This document shows, piece after piece, positions 47,953-60,671 of a stretch of 64,000 nucleotides of DNA. The notes under the pieces were generated by a model, which was not told the origin of the DNA, made no database searches, and saw only the letters and a list, made by a program, of their open reading frames with translations. A program made the position numbers and the translations under genes. The stretch lies in the NCBI GenBank assembly GCA_052401645.1, contig CP198939.1, forward strand, positions 744,001-808,000, read 5' to 3'. The stretch is from Arsenophonus sp052401645 (GTDB lineage: Bacteria; Pseudomonadota; Gammaproteobacteria; Enterobacterales; Enterobacteriaceae). How positions within the stretch are numbered: position 1 is the first letter of the stretch; every line of letters begins with the position of its first letter.

Positions 47953-48654
47953 ATGACGAGATTAAGTTGTAAGGTAGTTTCTATTGAAAATATTACTGAT
48001 AATGTTTATCGTGTTCGATTATTACCTGATGGGCAATTTTCATTTCGTGCTGGTCAATATTTAATTATTATTATAGATGAATATAATAAATATCCATTTT
48101 CTTTAGCTTCAATCCCTTCGGAAAAAAAAATAATTGAACTTCATATTGGTGGATCAGAGTTTAATTTCTACACTATGGCAGTAATGAAATATATTTTTAA
48201 ACATAATAATATTAATATCGATATTCCATATGGAAAAGCTTGGTTTCGTAAAGGAAGTAAAAAAACAATAATTCTTATTGCAGGAGGTACAGGGTTTTCT
48301 TATACTCGTTCTATCTTATATGCTGCATTAACAGAAAATTCTAACAGAGATATTTTCTTTTATTGGGGAGGTAAAAGATTAGAAAATTTATATAATTTAG
48401 ATGAATTAAACTATCTTTCAGAACAATATTATAATACAAAAATTATTCCTGTTATCGAACAACCTAGATCTAATTGGCAAGGGCGTACAGGTACAGTTTT
48501 AAGTGCTGTACTAGATGATTTTACTTCTCTTATAAAGTATGAAATTTACATTGCTGGACCTTTTGAAATGGTTAGAATAGCTAAAGAGCGATTTTATAAT
48601 GAAAAAGATATTAATCCTAGATATTTTTATGGTGATGCATTTGAATTTATTTGA
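47953..48654 (+). CDS. fre: NAD(P)H-flavin reductase Fre
   Basis: Reduces free riboflavin, FMN or FAD with NAD(P)H in the cytoplasm. 233 residues, the E. coli length. The flavin-binding barrel covers about 1-100 (FRAGQYL at 31-37), the NAD domain about 100-233 with AGGTGFSYTRS, IYIAGPFEM and the C-terminal YGDAFEFI. The flavin motif that reads RPFS in E. coli is YPFS here: the Arg is Tyr at residue 47, while the Ser is kept. There is no clear ribosome binding site, so translation may be coupled to ubiD. In E. coli fadA and fadB come next; they are gone. Confidence 0.96.
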   Translation: MTRLSCKVVSIENITDNVYRVRLLPDGQFSFRAGQYLIIIIDEYNKYPFSLASIPSEKKIIELHIGGSEFNFYTMAVMKYIFKHNNINIDIPYGKAWFRKGSKKTIILIAGGTGFSYTRSILYAALTENSNRDIFFYWGGKRLENLYNLDELNYLSEQYYNTKIIPVIEQPRSNWQGRTGTVLSAVLDDFTSLIKYEIYIAGPFEMVRIAKERFYNEKDINPRYFYGDAFEFI

Positions 48655-51600
48655 TTTTGCAAAATTAACATTCAAAATAATATTAACATAATATTTTATT
48701 AACTATTTTAATAATTTTATTGGTTTGATAAACAACATATATTTTTTAAAAGATTTTTTTGCAGTCATAAAAAATTTCATAAAAAGTTTATTAGTTTTTT
48801 ATTTTTCATAATGCTTTTAATTAATTTTATAAATTAAACTGAACTAACATATAAAATATTAAACATTTAATATTAGAATTAACTTAATAGAATATCTGTC
48901 TATTTTTAAAATTAAGATTTGATATATATCTCATATTTTCATTATTTTAATATAATATTCTTTTAATAAATAAAAAATAATTTATTATACTTTATTTATT
49001 TCGAATATTATTCAGCTATAATTATTTATTCTAAAATATAATTTTCATTATATTACTGATTTTTAATATACTATTAATTATATAGTAATGGTTTACTATA
49101 TATTATATAATATATTTATTTTTATATTTATTATTAAAATATTTAAAATATTAACAAAAAAATAAGATATATTCATACTTTACTAATTTAAATATAAATT
49201 TTTACTCTTAAAATTAATAAATAATATATTCTATGTAATAAATATTATGCTATGTTGATTATCAAATTTTTGGATACTTAACTTGAATATTCAATATTAT
49301 AAATAAATCGATAATGAATAAAAATATTACTGATGTAAACTTAATTTTCACATATAAATGATTTATTTATTTCTTTTAATTAATTATATATATGAAATTT
49401 TTTTTAAAACTAATATTTTATATATATCTAATATTTTCAATTAATTATTAATATGTTTATTTTAAATTATTTAATTTCTTTAATAAAATAAAATCATAAA
49501 TATTATTATTAGTATAAGATTTGAGAAAACAAGATAATTTTAATCTTTTGTGCATGTTATAAATTAATTAATAATGTATTTCATGATTTATCACTTATTT
49601 TTATGTGATAATTTTTAGAGATTATCTTATCTATATTAATAATAAAATTAATCTTTATATTATCAAAAATAATTAAAAATATAAATATTATTGTTTTTCA
49701 TTATTTATTTTTTTATAAAACTTTTTTATGACTAAAATTTATTTTTTAAAATAAATTTTATAAAAAATAAAAGAGTTATTCTATTTTAAAGTTTATTTTA
49801 ATATCTACCATATCTTTAATATTATCAGATTAATTAAAATAAGCTTATTAAAGTTATATTTTATATAAATTAAAATAATTAATTTTATATTTAGATATTT
49901 TACCTATTTTAGTATTAAAAAATTTTTGTACTAAAATAATCTAATTAACTTAGAAAGAAATATATATAGATCTTAATGAATAGAATATTAAAATAGCAAT
50001 ATAAGATTAATATAATAATTTTTTCATTAAAAACTAATTAACTTATAGTAAATTTTATTTTATTGATATAAAGTGAAAATTTTTTAAAAAAATGTATCTT
50101 TAATGTTACTTTTATATAGTAAGGTTTTATTAATTTTAGAAATTTTTATCAAAGAATATAAGTTTAGTATGTTTTACTAATATTAAAATTGTATTTATAA
50201 ACTTAGATATATTAGGATAATTATAAAATAACTAATAATAAATATAAAAAATTATTTTTTATTTTTTAATACTGAATGTGTATTCGGATAATAATAAGTA
50301 TCTATGATAAATTATCTGATTATCAGAATAATATTCTGATCTATTATTGAACTAAATATGATTAGAAACTAAATATAAATATTTATTCTTTTTATCTTAA
50401 TTTATATTAAATTTAATTTTTTAACATTGATTTATGATAACATGATTAAGATCAATATCGTGATTAAATAATTATTATTATAATTTTATGATTAAAATCT
50501 ACCTTTACTTAATTAAGTTAAGTTACTACTTAAACTTAAATAGATTATAAAGTGAATTTATTTAAAATAAAGTGATTTATTTGATACTGTACTAATAAAG
50601 TATTAAAATTATTAATTTATTTAAATTGGATATGGTAAGATATAAAAATAATAATTTAAAGATTAATATTAATATTTTATTCTATCAAATATGGTAAAAC
50701 AAAATATGTTTTATAGAATTAATAATTGAGATACTAATCTCACCTTATCTTAAATAAGATAACAAATATAGCATATTTATCTAATATTTATATAAAATGG
50801 GATTATAGAGTTATTTATCTTTGCTAAAGATAAAACATATAAAGATATTTATTATATTTTTTTTACATACATAATTATTTAAATATTGTTAATATATTTT
50901 TACTGTTATTCTTATCAAAATTTAATATTAGTAATTATAGGATTAAATTAGTAACATAATAATGTTATCTAGTTGGATCTAATTAAAATACTGCTTCAAT
51001 AAATATTGTTATCATGAATATATTATTATATTTCTTATAATAACAATATTAAACTTATTGATTTACATTGATTCTATTTTTTATAGAATAATAACTAGTT
51101 TTATTATTATAGATTGTTATTGACTACTTTATTTCTTAATAGGCATTTTCGAAATCAGTTCAATATAATTTACATACAAAGATTATAAATAAAGTAATCT
51201 ACTTATAAATTAAAAAATTTAAGTTATATAAACATATATATATTAAATTTAGAATAACTAATATAAGAATATTTCTTCTTAAATAAAGAAGCATTTAATT
51301 AATTATTAGTATTATTCATATGTATAATAATTACTTATTAGATTAACTATTTTCATATAAATAAATTTTTTATAATTTAATATTAATTTAGTAATAATAA
51401 TCCATTTATATTTTAATAAAATAAAATATCTATAATAATTAATATTATTTTTAATAATGATATTGATGATTAAATATAAGAATAATAGTATCTTGATTAT
51501 TTTTCTAGAATATATATTAAAGATAATAACTATAACGTGTTGTATATGTTTAAAATTATTAGTACTAATAACAATTATTAAATAAATAAACTCTCTAAAT

Positions 51601-54600
51601 TTACTTAATTTTTCTATAATTATATTTTTATATTAAAAATTAATTACAACTTCTTTGATGATAAAGTAAATAAAAAATAAAGAGATATTAAAAAAAATTT
51701 AGAAACTTCTATTAACAAAAATAATAATTTTACTTATTATATTATAATATATAAAACAATTGTAATAATATTTTTATTTAATAATTTTCTATTTTAATTA
51801 ATTATTACTGTTCTAATTTAACATATAATAAATATATTTGTTTCGAAAATAATTTTAATATTTAGAATATTATTACATATTAATCTTATAAATATAAGAT
51901 TATTATGGAAATAAGCACTTCGTTATTTTAAAGGTTATAAGATTTATTTATATTTAAATCATTTATTTAGTAATTTAATTATTTTAATTATAGCTAATTA
52001 AATGAGAGTAAAAATATCTTACCAACATATTTAATTATAAAATTATTTATCTATTTTATACATTAATTTATAATTTATTTTTTTCAATAAAAAATATTAT
52101 GTATCATTTAAAATTAATTTGATTTTTTTATTTTTAGTTGAATTTTAAAATATTAAATTGACTTATAAAAAATTTAATTATAATTTATGAGATATTATAG
52201 TTTATACTGACAAAATCAAATTTCAATATCAAGTAATATACTTTCTTTAGTACAATCCATAATTAATTGTTTTTCTTAATATATTTAAATCTTATTGATA
52301 TATATAATCATATTAATATTATTTTTCAATAACCTATATGATTAAACAATTGTCATCTTAAAACAATTATTTTGTTAATTAGATAACATTTAAAATAATT
52401 TAAATATAAATATCTTTTTTGTAATTATTTATATAGTATTATTTAATTAAATTGAATTCAATATATATACTTAAACTATTAAAATTCAAACACTATATTT
52501 TACTTATATTAATAAACTAATCTCTATGGCAAACTAATTATAATATATTAAATTATGATGTAATAATTTAATATTAATAAGTCATTATACTATATTCATA
52601 AAGATATACTATTAATATCGGTTATAATTTAAAATTAATGTATTTTTATTTGATATAATAACTTTATTAATAAGATTAAATTGTTATTTAAATTTTAATT
52701 TTCATATATTAAAGAATAATAAAATTATTTTATATTTTATCAATAATAAAAGTAGTTTTTTTATAAAATATAAAATAACTAAATTTTAATTTATTTAAAA
52801 TATTCTTTCTTTAAAAATAAATTATTAATTTTAGTTTAATTATTTAATATTTATATAATAAATTTATTAATTATATTTTATGAGCAAATATCATTTTTAA
52901 AATATTAATTCTTAACTAATTAATATAAAAATATTTTTTATAAAAATAGTGTTATTTTAATTAATTTTTGATTTGATGTATTATAAATGAATGATATAAT
53001 TTCGTTAAGAATAAGTATAAAAAATATTAATTTGACTATAACACAAACTATTTTTTATTTAAACAAAGTAATATTTACTAATTTTTTATAAAATTTTGAA
53101 TTTTAATTTATAGGAAATATTTATTAAGTTTATTATTAATGATTGAAATCCTATTTTAAAATATTAGAGATGAAAATTAAAGAAAAATAGAAATTGAAAA
53201 TTTAATTAAATTAATATTAAAAAGATGTTATAATATTATGATAAATATAAATAGAATAATTTATTAAAAATAAAAAATTGAATATTTTATTCATATTTTT
53301 TAAAAAGTTTTGCTCTTTATTTTTTTAAAGATTATAATTATTCATTTAAAATTAATTTATTTTCAATACATTTAGTTAATCTATTTTCTTAAATTAATAT
53401 CGTTAATTATTAATTAATATAATTAAGTAAAAAGATTAGTAAATATTTTTATATTAAGATTAATTTTGGTTTAATATTAAAATTTTAATAAATGTATTTT
53501 ATTATACAAAAAGATTTATGTTAGTTTTAATTAAAAAATGTTGATAATATTAAAATAGATTATAATAATTAAATAAAATATATATATTATATTAGAATTC
53601 TAAATTTATAAACTAAGATAAAAAAATAATTATTTCACAAAAGAATATTAATTTATAATTATCTATTAGATAATTATAAATTTATTATAATTAAAAATTA
53701 AATTTAATAAATTAAGTTATTACATATTAATTTTTTAATATATTTAAAAGTATGCAATAATTCTAAATATATGACTTTTCTATAAAAATAGAAATAAATT
53801 TTGATGATATTAATATTATTTACTTTAAGTAATATATTAGTAATAATGTTAATGTTCAATATAATATATTTACTATATTCAATGAAAGTTATTCAATCTT
53901 TTATATTAAACTAAATTTGAAATACTAGTTATTAAAAAATATTGTTTTAATTAATGTTTACTATGAGAATCATACTGTTATATAAAAATGTATAATAGAT
54001 ATTTATTTATTTAAATATAATAATGAATTTTCTAATTTAATTAATAATTTAAATAATAAATAATAAGTAATAAATATTAATTGATATAATTAAATATTAT
54101 ATTTAAATAAATAATTTTATAAACAGATATATCGATATTATATCTTTATTTATAAATAATATAGTATGTTTAAGACTAGTAATATTATTAGTAAAGGAAT
54201 AATATTTTTTAAATAATTTATTATAAAGCCTTTTATTTTTAAGCAAATTATTTCATATTAGAAATATGAATTTATGATATTACTATATTAATTTATGTTA
54301 AATAAGTAATTCTTTATTTTTAAAGGATATGTTACTTTTTAATTAAATTTATCAAATTTATAAATTGTATAATATTAACGATTAAATGAGATCGCATGTT
54401 TCATAATATAGTTCTCTTTTATCTTTCATAAGAAAGAGTACTTTTTAAATAACTATTAAAGTAGTATAAGTTATTTTAAACTATGCTATGTATTGATATA
54501 TATATCAAATATAAAATTCTCATATATGAAAATAAGGTTAAAAAATATGTAGGATGATTTTAATTTTAAGTAATAAATATTTATTTAGAATATCTATAGA

Positions 54601-55223
54601 AAATATCTATAATTTATATAGATTTAAAAAAATTTTTACTTAATTTATAATTTATATTAATAAAGTTATTTAAGCAAAAGAAATAACTATAAAATAATAT
54701 ATATAATAATTTTAAATATTATTATTTAGATTAATATTTTCAATAGGTTTAATTATTATAAAAAAACTAGATTTTTAATTATGAAGAATAACAAAAAATT
54801 TTATGTAGTTAATAATTAAGTTAATATAACTTGATTATTAATTAAATGATATTTAATAAAATTACTATTATCGTAATTTTTAATTTTCTCATTGTTATTA
54901 TAACAATTATAAATTAGAATTTTTATTGAAATTTATCAAATAATATTATTAAGCATTAAGTTTTAAATAGATAATAAAAATATTATAAATTGTATTTAAT
55001 ACATAGTGCAATTTATATACTTATAAAAAATAATTAAGTAAATTAATATAATAATTATTTAAATATTTTTTCTAATAAATAGTCAAAATATAATTTTGAA
55101 AATTATTATTTTTTATTAACATAAAAAAAATTCGTTAATAATTTACTCAAATTAATTAGAGGTTACATTAAATTTAATCCATTAAATCTTAATATTATAA
55201 CTAAATTATCCAAGGAATTACTA
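48655..55223. other. Gene-free region where fadA, fadB, pepQ and yigZ are expected
   Basis: 6.6 kb without a gene or a recognisable relic. The lost E. coli genes add up to about 5.5-6 kb, so the gap has nearly their combined size. The sequence is close to pure A+T with dense stops. I see no long inverted repeat here comparable to those in the 22-33 kb gap. A short hairpin with the arms TCTTTC/GAAAGA lies at about 54,420-54,436. Confidence 0.65.
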
Positions 55224-56675
55224 ATGTATTTTCGAGCAATAATCAGAATTGTTGGACTACTAGTTATATTATTTTCTTTTAGTATGATTATTCCAATAAT
55301 AGTTGGAATGATTTATCACGATGGAAACGTAAGTGCTTTTAGTCAGACCTTTTTAGTGGCATTAATTATAGGTTTATTACTTTGGATACCAAATAGAAAT
55401 AATCAATATGATTTAAAACCTAAAGAAGGTTTTTTGATTGTTTCTCTTTTTTGGACTGTATTAGGTAGCGTTGGAGCATTACCTTTTATTTTTTCTGATC
55501 GACCTCATCTTTCAGTTACTGATGCTTTTTTTGAATCTTTTTCTGGTTTAACAACAACTGGAGCAACTACTTTAATTGAATTAGATTTTTTACCAAAGGG
55601 AATACTTTTTTATCGACAAATGTTACAGTGGTTAGGTGGAATGGGAATCATTGTTTTAGCTGTAGCTATATTGCCATTATTAGGTGTAGGTGGAATGCAA
55701 CTTTATCGAGCAGAAATGCCAGGACCACTTAAAGACAATAAAATGTGTCCAAGAATTGCGGAAACAGCAAAAACACTTTGGTTAATTTATGTGTTACTCA
55801 CAATAGCGTGTGCCATAGCATTATGGAGTGCTGGTATGAATATTTTTGATGCTATCTCACATAGTTTTTCTACTGTTGCTATTGGTGGATTTTCTACTCA
55901 TGATCAAAGTATTGGTTATTTTAATAGTTCTACCATTAATATAATAATTGCTATTTTTTTGTTGATTTCTGGATGTAATTTTTGTCTTCATTTCAGCGTT
56001 TTATCTAGTCGTAGTTTACGGATTTATTGGCGCGATCATGAGTTTAAAGTATTTATTAGTTTCCAACTAATATTAGTAGTTATTTGTACGTTAGTTCTTT
56101 TATATCATTCAGTTTATGATTCAATATTACAAACGTTTGATCAGGCTTTTTTTCAAGTTATCTCTATAGCAACAACTGCTGGTTTTAGTACCGATGGATT
56201 TGCAAATTGGCCACTTTTTTTACCAATATTATTACTTTTTTCTGCTTTTATAGGTGGATGCGCTGGATCGACTGGTGGTGGATTAAAGGTTATTAGAATT
56301 TTATTATTATTCTTACATGGTTCACGAGAATTAAAACGTTTAGTTCATCCGAATGCTATTTATACAATAAAATTGGGTTCCATGGTATTACCTGAACGTA
56401 TTGTTGAAGCTGTTTGGGGTTTTTTTTCTGCTTATGTATTAGTTTTTATTATAAGTTTATTACTATTAATTGCCACTGGAGTTGATGAGTTATCTGCTTT
56501 TACATCAATTACAGCAACATTGAATAATTTAGGTCCAGGATTAGGTTCGGTAGCTGAAAATTTTAGCACCATGAATATAATAGGGAAATGGATTCTAATA
56601 GTCACTATGTTATTTGGTCGATTAGAAGTTTTTACTTTGCTTATTCTATTCACTCCAACATTTTGGCGTGAATAA
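55224..56675 (+). CDS. trkH: Trk potassium uptake protein TrkH
   Basis: Membrane subunit of the low-affinity Trk K+ uptake system, working with the cytoplasmic NAD/ATP-binding TrkA. 483 residues, the same as E. coli TrkH. Four pore repeats are visible with their selectivity-filter glycines: GLTTTGAT at about 112, TVAIGGFST at about 217, TTAGFSTDG at about 316, and NNLGPGLGS at about 432. Hydrophobic segments surround each. AGGCAGSTGGGLKV (IGGCAGSTGGG at about 345-355) is conserved. AAGGAATTACTA precedes the ATG. hemG follows 30 bp later, as in E. coli. trkA is not in the window. Confidence 0.97.
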   Translation: MYFRAIIRIVGLLVILFSFSMIIPIIVGMIYHDGNVSAFSQTFLVALIIGLLLWIPNRNNQYDLKPKEGFLIVSLFWTVLGSVGALPFIFSDRPHLSVTDAFFESFSGLTTTGATTLIELDFLPKGILFYRQMLQWLGGMGIIVLAVAILPLLGVGGMQLYRAEMPGPLKDNKMCPRIAETAKTLWLIYVLLTIACAIALWSAGMNIFDAISHSFSTVAIGGFSTHDQSIGYFNSSTINIIIAIFLLISGCNFCLHFSVLSSRSLRIYWRDHEFKVFISFQLILVVICTLVLLYHSVYDSILQTFDQAFFQVISIATTAGFSTDGFANWPLFLPILLLFSAFIGGCAGSTGGGLKVIRILLLFLHGSRELKRLVHPNAIYTIKLGSMVLPERIVEAVWGFFSAYVLVFIISLLLLIATGVDELSAFTSITATLNNLGPGLGSVAENFSTMNIIGKWILIVTMLFGRLEVFTLLILFTPTFWRE

Positions 56676-56705
56676 TTATTTATATAATTTATAGGTAACT
56701 TCTAT

Positions 56706-57233
56706 ATGTGCTATTTATTGCTTTATTCTAGTAAAAATGGTCAGACTAAGAAAATAATACTTAGGATTACTGAATATTTATCTAAAGAAGGTAAAAAATG
56801 TGATGTAAAGGATTTGTGTATTGAAAAAAATTTAAATTTTTCTGTTTATAAAAAAGTTTTAGTTGGAGCTTCAGTATATTATGGTAATTTCAATCCTGTA
56901 GTTTTGAATTTTGTGAAAAAATATACAAAACAACTAAATGCAATACCAAGTGTATTTTTTGGTGTTAATTTAACAGCAAGAAAAAATGGTAAAGATACAA
57001 TTGAAACAAATATTTATGTACGTAAATTTTTACGTAAAACTTCTTGGAGACCAATTATTACCAATGTATTTGCTGGGGCAATATGTTATCAAAATTATAA
57101 TTGGTTTGATCGTATTATGATTAAATTTATTATGAAGATAACAAATGGAGAAACAAATATAAATAAAGAAATTGAATATACTGATTGGCAAAAAGTAGAA
57201 TATTTCGCTTATCAATTTAATGCACTTAATTAA
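56706..57233 (+). CDS. hemG: Menaquinone-dependent protoporphyrinogen IX oxidase HemG
   Basis: Flavodoxin-like FMN enzyme that oxidises protoporphyrinogen IX to protoporphyrin IX, the step before heme, passing electrons to respiratory quinones. 175 residues against 181 in E. coli. The FMN phosphate loop is YSSKNGQTKKI at about 7-17; LVGASVYYGNF at about 56-66 and the family insert VNLTARKNGKDTIETN at about 90-105 follow; IKFIMKITNGETN and EYTDWQKV close the protein. AGGTAA lies 5 bases before the ATG. It probably shares a transcript with trkH. Together with ubiE, ubiB and ubiD it points to retained quinone-linked metabolism. Confidence 0.96.
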   Translation: MCYLLLYSSKNGQTKKIILRITEYLSKEGKKCDVKDLCIEKNLNFSVYKKVLVGASVYYGNFNPVVLNFVKKYTKQLNAIPSVFFGVNLTARKNGKDTIETNIYVRKFLRKTSWRPIITNVFAGAICYQNYNWFDRIMIKFIMKITNGETNINKEIEYTDWQKVEYFAYQFNALN

Positions 57234-60200
57234 GAATTTAATTAAAATTAATTTTTTTCTAAAATAATTAAAGTTATAACTTATTGTTTTTAAATTTATA
57301 TAAAATCGATTAAAAATAGATTTTATTTATAATTTAATATAAAATCAATAAATTGATTTTTTAATTATTTATAAAGAAAAATATGATTGATTATTTTAAT
57401 TTATTTTAGAAATAATAAACAATTATATATTATCTCTTAATTTTAAGTCTTACGATATTTAATAATTAATTAAATGATTTAGATAGAAAATTATAAAGAC
57501 TTAATCTTTAAAAAAATTAAAATTAAATCTTGATGTTAGTATTAAGAGAGAGATAATACTTTTAAGGAATTAAAAGAGTTTTTTGATAAAAGAACGTTAA
57601 TTTAAAAAATTTAATTTTTAACTTAAATTAAGTATTGAAAATAGGAATAATATATAATTTATAAAAAAATAGTTAAAAGAAGATTTTTGTTTTTATATTA
57701 AGAACTTTTTTTTAATAAATAATAGTATAAATTATTAAATTTAATATGTCTCAAATAATCTATCTATTCCATATTAATATTATTAAGATACTCTATCTAA
57801 AATAGATAGAGTATCTTAATAATATTAATATGGAATTTTTAATCGCTCTAATTATAATTTTATTATAAAATAATTAACTTAATGTTTATAATAAATATAA
57901 CTTATATTTATTATTTAGAAGAAATATAAAATTAAAAATTTAAAACTAGAAAAACTTAATAATAATATCAATTTATAATTTGTATTATAATCATAGATAT
58001 TACCATACTTAAATGGTATAAAAAAAGAAATGTAAGTATATAAAAAAGAAATTAAAAAAATAATAATATTATATTGAAATTTAAATTAAAATTTATAATT
58101 AGATTAAATTTAATTAAATTTTACAATAATTTAAAACAATACTTTTAGATAAATCTTTTAAATACTATGATCCATATCAATCTTAATGTTTTTTAAATTA
58201 TTAAAGAACTTAGATATATATATTATAGATATAGATCTATCCATATATTATTTATTACTTAAAATAAATTTTTTTCAGGATAACTATAGTAGAACATACG
58301 TAAGTTATATTTAGTTATATATAGTCTTTTGATTTTTTAAAATAATATAGTTTTTAAACTAACTTTTTTGATAAAAAATATAATTAGTTTTATTTAAGTA
58401 TCAAATTTTAGTTTTTTATCGGATATTAGTATTGATATTATTTTAAATAAAAAAAAGTTAATAGTTGATTAATATTAATAATTTATATTTTTAGAAAAAT
58501 TAACTTAAAATATTATTAAGTAGTCTTTGATAACTATATTTGAGAATAATGATATTTAACAACTTTAAATTAAAATAAGTATTATATAAATAAGATAATA
58601 TTTTAACGTTTAAAATTATATTTTTATTTTTTTTAATAGTATTTATAGATAATGACTCTAATGGTTTAATTTATAAAATTAAATATTAGTATTGTTGTTA
58701 TAAGTGCAATAAATGGATTATAAATAATTGATAATGTTAGTTATAAAAAAAATTTCTTTAAAATTACAAAAAAGTGATTATATATTTAAAAAATATTAAC
58801 TTTAAAATAGCAATTATTTAAGATAACTTAAAGTAATTTACTAATTTCTTAATTTAATTTTAAAGTCTAACGATATAAACAAATTTAAATCATAAATGAT
58901 TTTTTTAAAAAAAACATAAATATTGTGTTTAATAATATAAAGAGTGTTTTAAAAATTAAAAAAGATTTATAAAAATTATAAGTATATTCATATAACTAAT
59001 GATAAATAAGATGAATTTTTATTAGGAAAATAAATAATTGATATTAATATTTAATTTTATTTAAAATTACTTATTTGATATAAGTCTATAAAATTATAGA
59101 ATTAAAAAAGAGATAATCTATAGATATTTTTTTAATTATTTATTATTCTGATTTAGAGAAAAATATAGTAGGTATGGATAATTGATATTAATAATCGTCT
59201 ACTATAATAGAATTATTTATACAAATTATTAATATATAGTAAAAAGTTTATATTTAGTTTAAAAAATATCCATTATTTTTTTTGATTGACATTTTAAATA
59301 ACTATAAATTTTATTGAAAATCATCATGGAAATTAAATGAAAAATATTTATTTAATTTAATAACTTAGATAAAGAAACTAACAACATAGATGATAATTCT
59401 CAATGAATTATAAATACTATTATATAAATAGTAATTATTGATTTTTTATACACTTAATTATGTTTAAAATATTAGAAAATTAATTAAAATTTTTTTAAAT
59501 TAATATATGCAATCATAAAAAATAGATATATATTATCATAATAAATTTATATATCGTTATAGATTGATAGAAATATATAAGAATGAAAATAAGTAGTTAA
59601 AATAAGATTTTTTCAATTAAAACTTAATTAAGATAATATCTTAATTACAATTTTTAATTTATCTACTAAAATTACTTATCAAAAAAGTGATAATTTATAA
59701 GAATAGAATAATAATTATTAAATCATTTAAATAATTATTAAGTTGAATTAAAGTATTTATAAATTTATAAGTCATTACAAATAAAAAACAATTATATACT
59801 TTTAACTATTATAATAGTTCTGTTAAAATTTAATTTTTATATCTTAAATGAGGATTTAATACTTAAAAATATAGCATATGCAATATAGAGTTATTAACTA
59901 ACGTTTAAAATAATATGTTTTTAATATTTAATATAATAATATAGTTCTCTAATTTAATTTAAGAAAAGTGCATAATAAACAATTAAATTATAAGGTAATT
60001 ATAATTGATTGGTTTTAATTCATTAGTTATGTGATATAATAAAAAATAAAAAAAATATTAATAATCCAAGTATTTTTTATTTGAAACGTCATTATTTAAC
60101 TAAATAGAATTTACTCTATTAATAGTATAATAGTGAATTATATCAATATAAATTTATATAAATTATTGATTTTTAATATTTTTATATATATTTATTCGTT

Positions 60201-60594
60201 CTATATTTAATTAGAATTTAAATTCTATAATTAATTTGATAATTAAATACGATGATAAATAAAAATATTTAAAATTTAAAACTTATTAAGTTTATTATAT
60301 ACATGATATTTAATTTACTTTAAGATAATAAATAAATTAATAAATATTTTTTAGTAAAGAAAAGGAAGTTATTTTTTATTAATAACAAAGTATTTATAAA
60401 CATATTATAGGTAAAAAAAATAAAAAATTATTTTTTTTAAAAAACAGAATAAATTAGTTTCAAATTCAATAATATGTCTAATTTAAAAATTAAAATATAA
60501 TATTGATAATATCATTTATTTATATTAAATTTGATACTAGTGAATCTTTAATATTTAAATTTAATATCAAAAATCTAAATAAAATATATATTTA
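57234..60594. other. Gene-free spacer between hemG and tRNA-Asp
   Basis: 3.4 kb with no gene. In E. coli an rRNA operon follows hemG. No rRNA sequence is visible here; it would stand out as GC-rich. The only clear structure is the 34-bp hairpin at 57766-57836. Confidence 0.65.
57766..57836. repeat. Perfect 34-bp hairpin, 3-base loop
   Basis: Arms 57766-57799 and 57803-57836 are exactly complementary around AAA. The arms contain ATTCCATATTAAT and AGATACTCTATC, so they hold several G-C pairs and no simple repeat. It is the longest perfect inverted repeat I found. It lies 530 bp past hemG. As a hairpin it is followed by TTTT on the plus strand and preceded by AGATTATTTGAG on the complement, so a terminator role is weakly possible. 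Confidence 0.85.
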
Positions 60595-60671
60595 GGTGCG
60601 GTAGTTCAGTTGGTTAGAATACCGGCCTGTCACGCCGGGGATCGCGGGTCCGAGTCCCGTCCGCACCGCCA
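60595..60671 (+). tRNA. tRNA-Asp (anticodon GTC)
   Basis: A 77-base tRNA with encoded CCA. The acceptor stem GGTGCGG/CCGCACC is fully paired with discriminator G. D-arm: GTTC, then AGTTGGTTA with the two invariant Gs. Anticodon stem CCGGC/GCCGG with loop CTGTCAC puts GTC at 60629-60631. T-stem GCGGG/CCCGT has the same G-T pair as E. coli tRNA-Asp. The T-loop reads TCCGAGT where nearly all elongator tRNAs have TTC; position 55 is C. Compensated changes in the acceptor and anticodon stems keep pairing perfect, which argues for selection. It is the only tRNA in the window and the only GC-rich patch. Confidence 0.97.
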
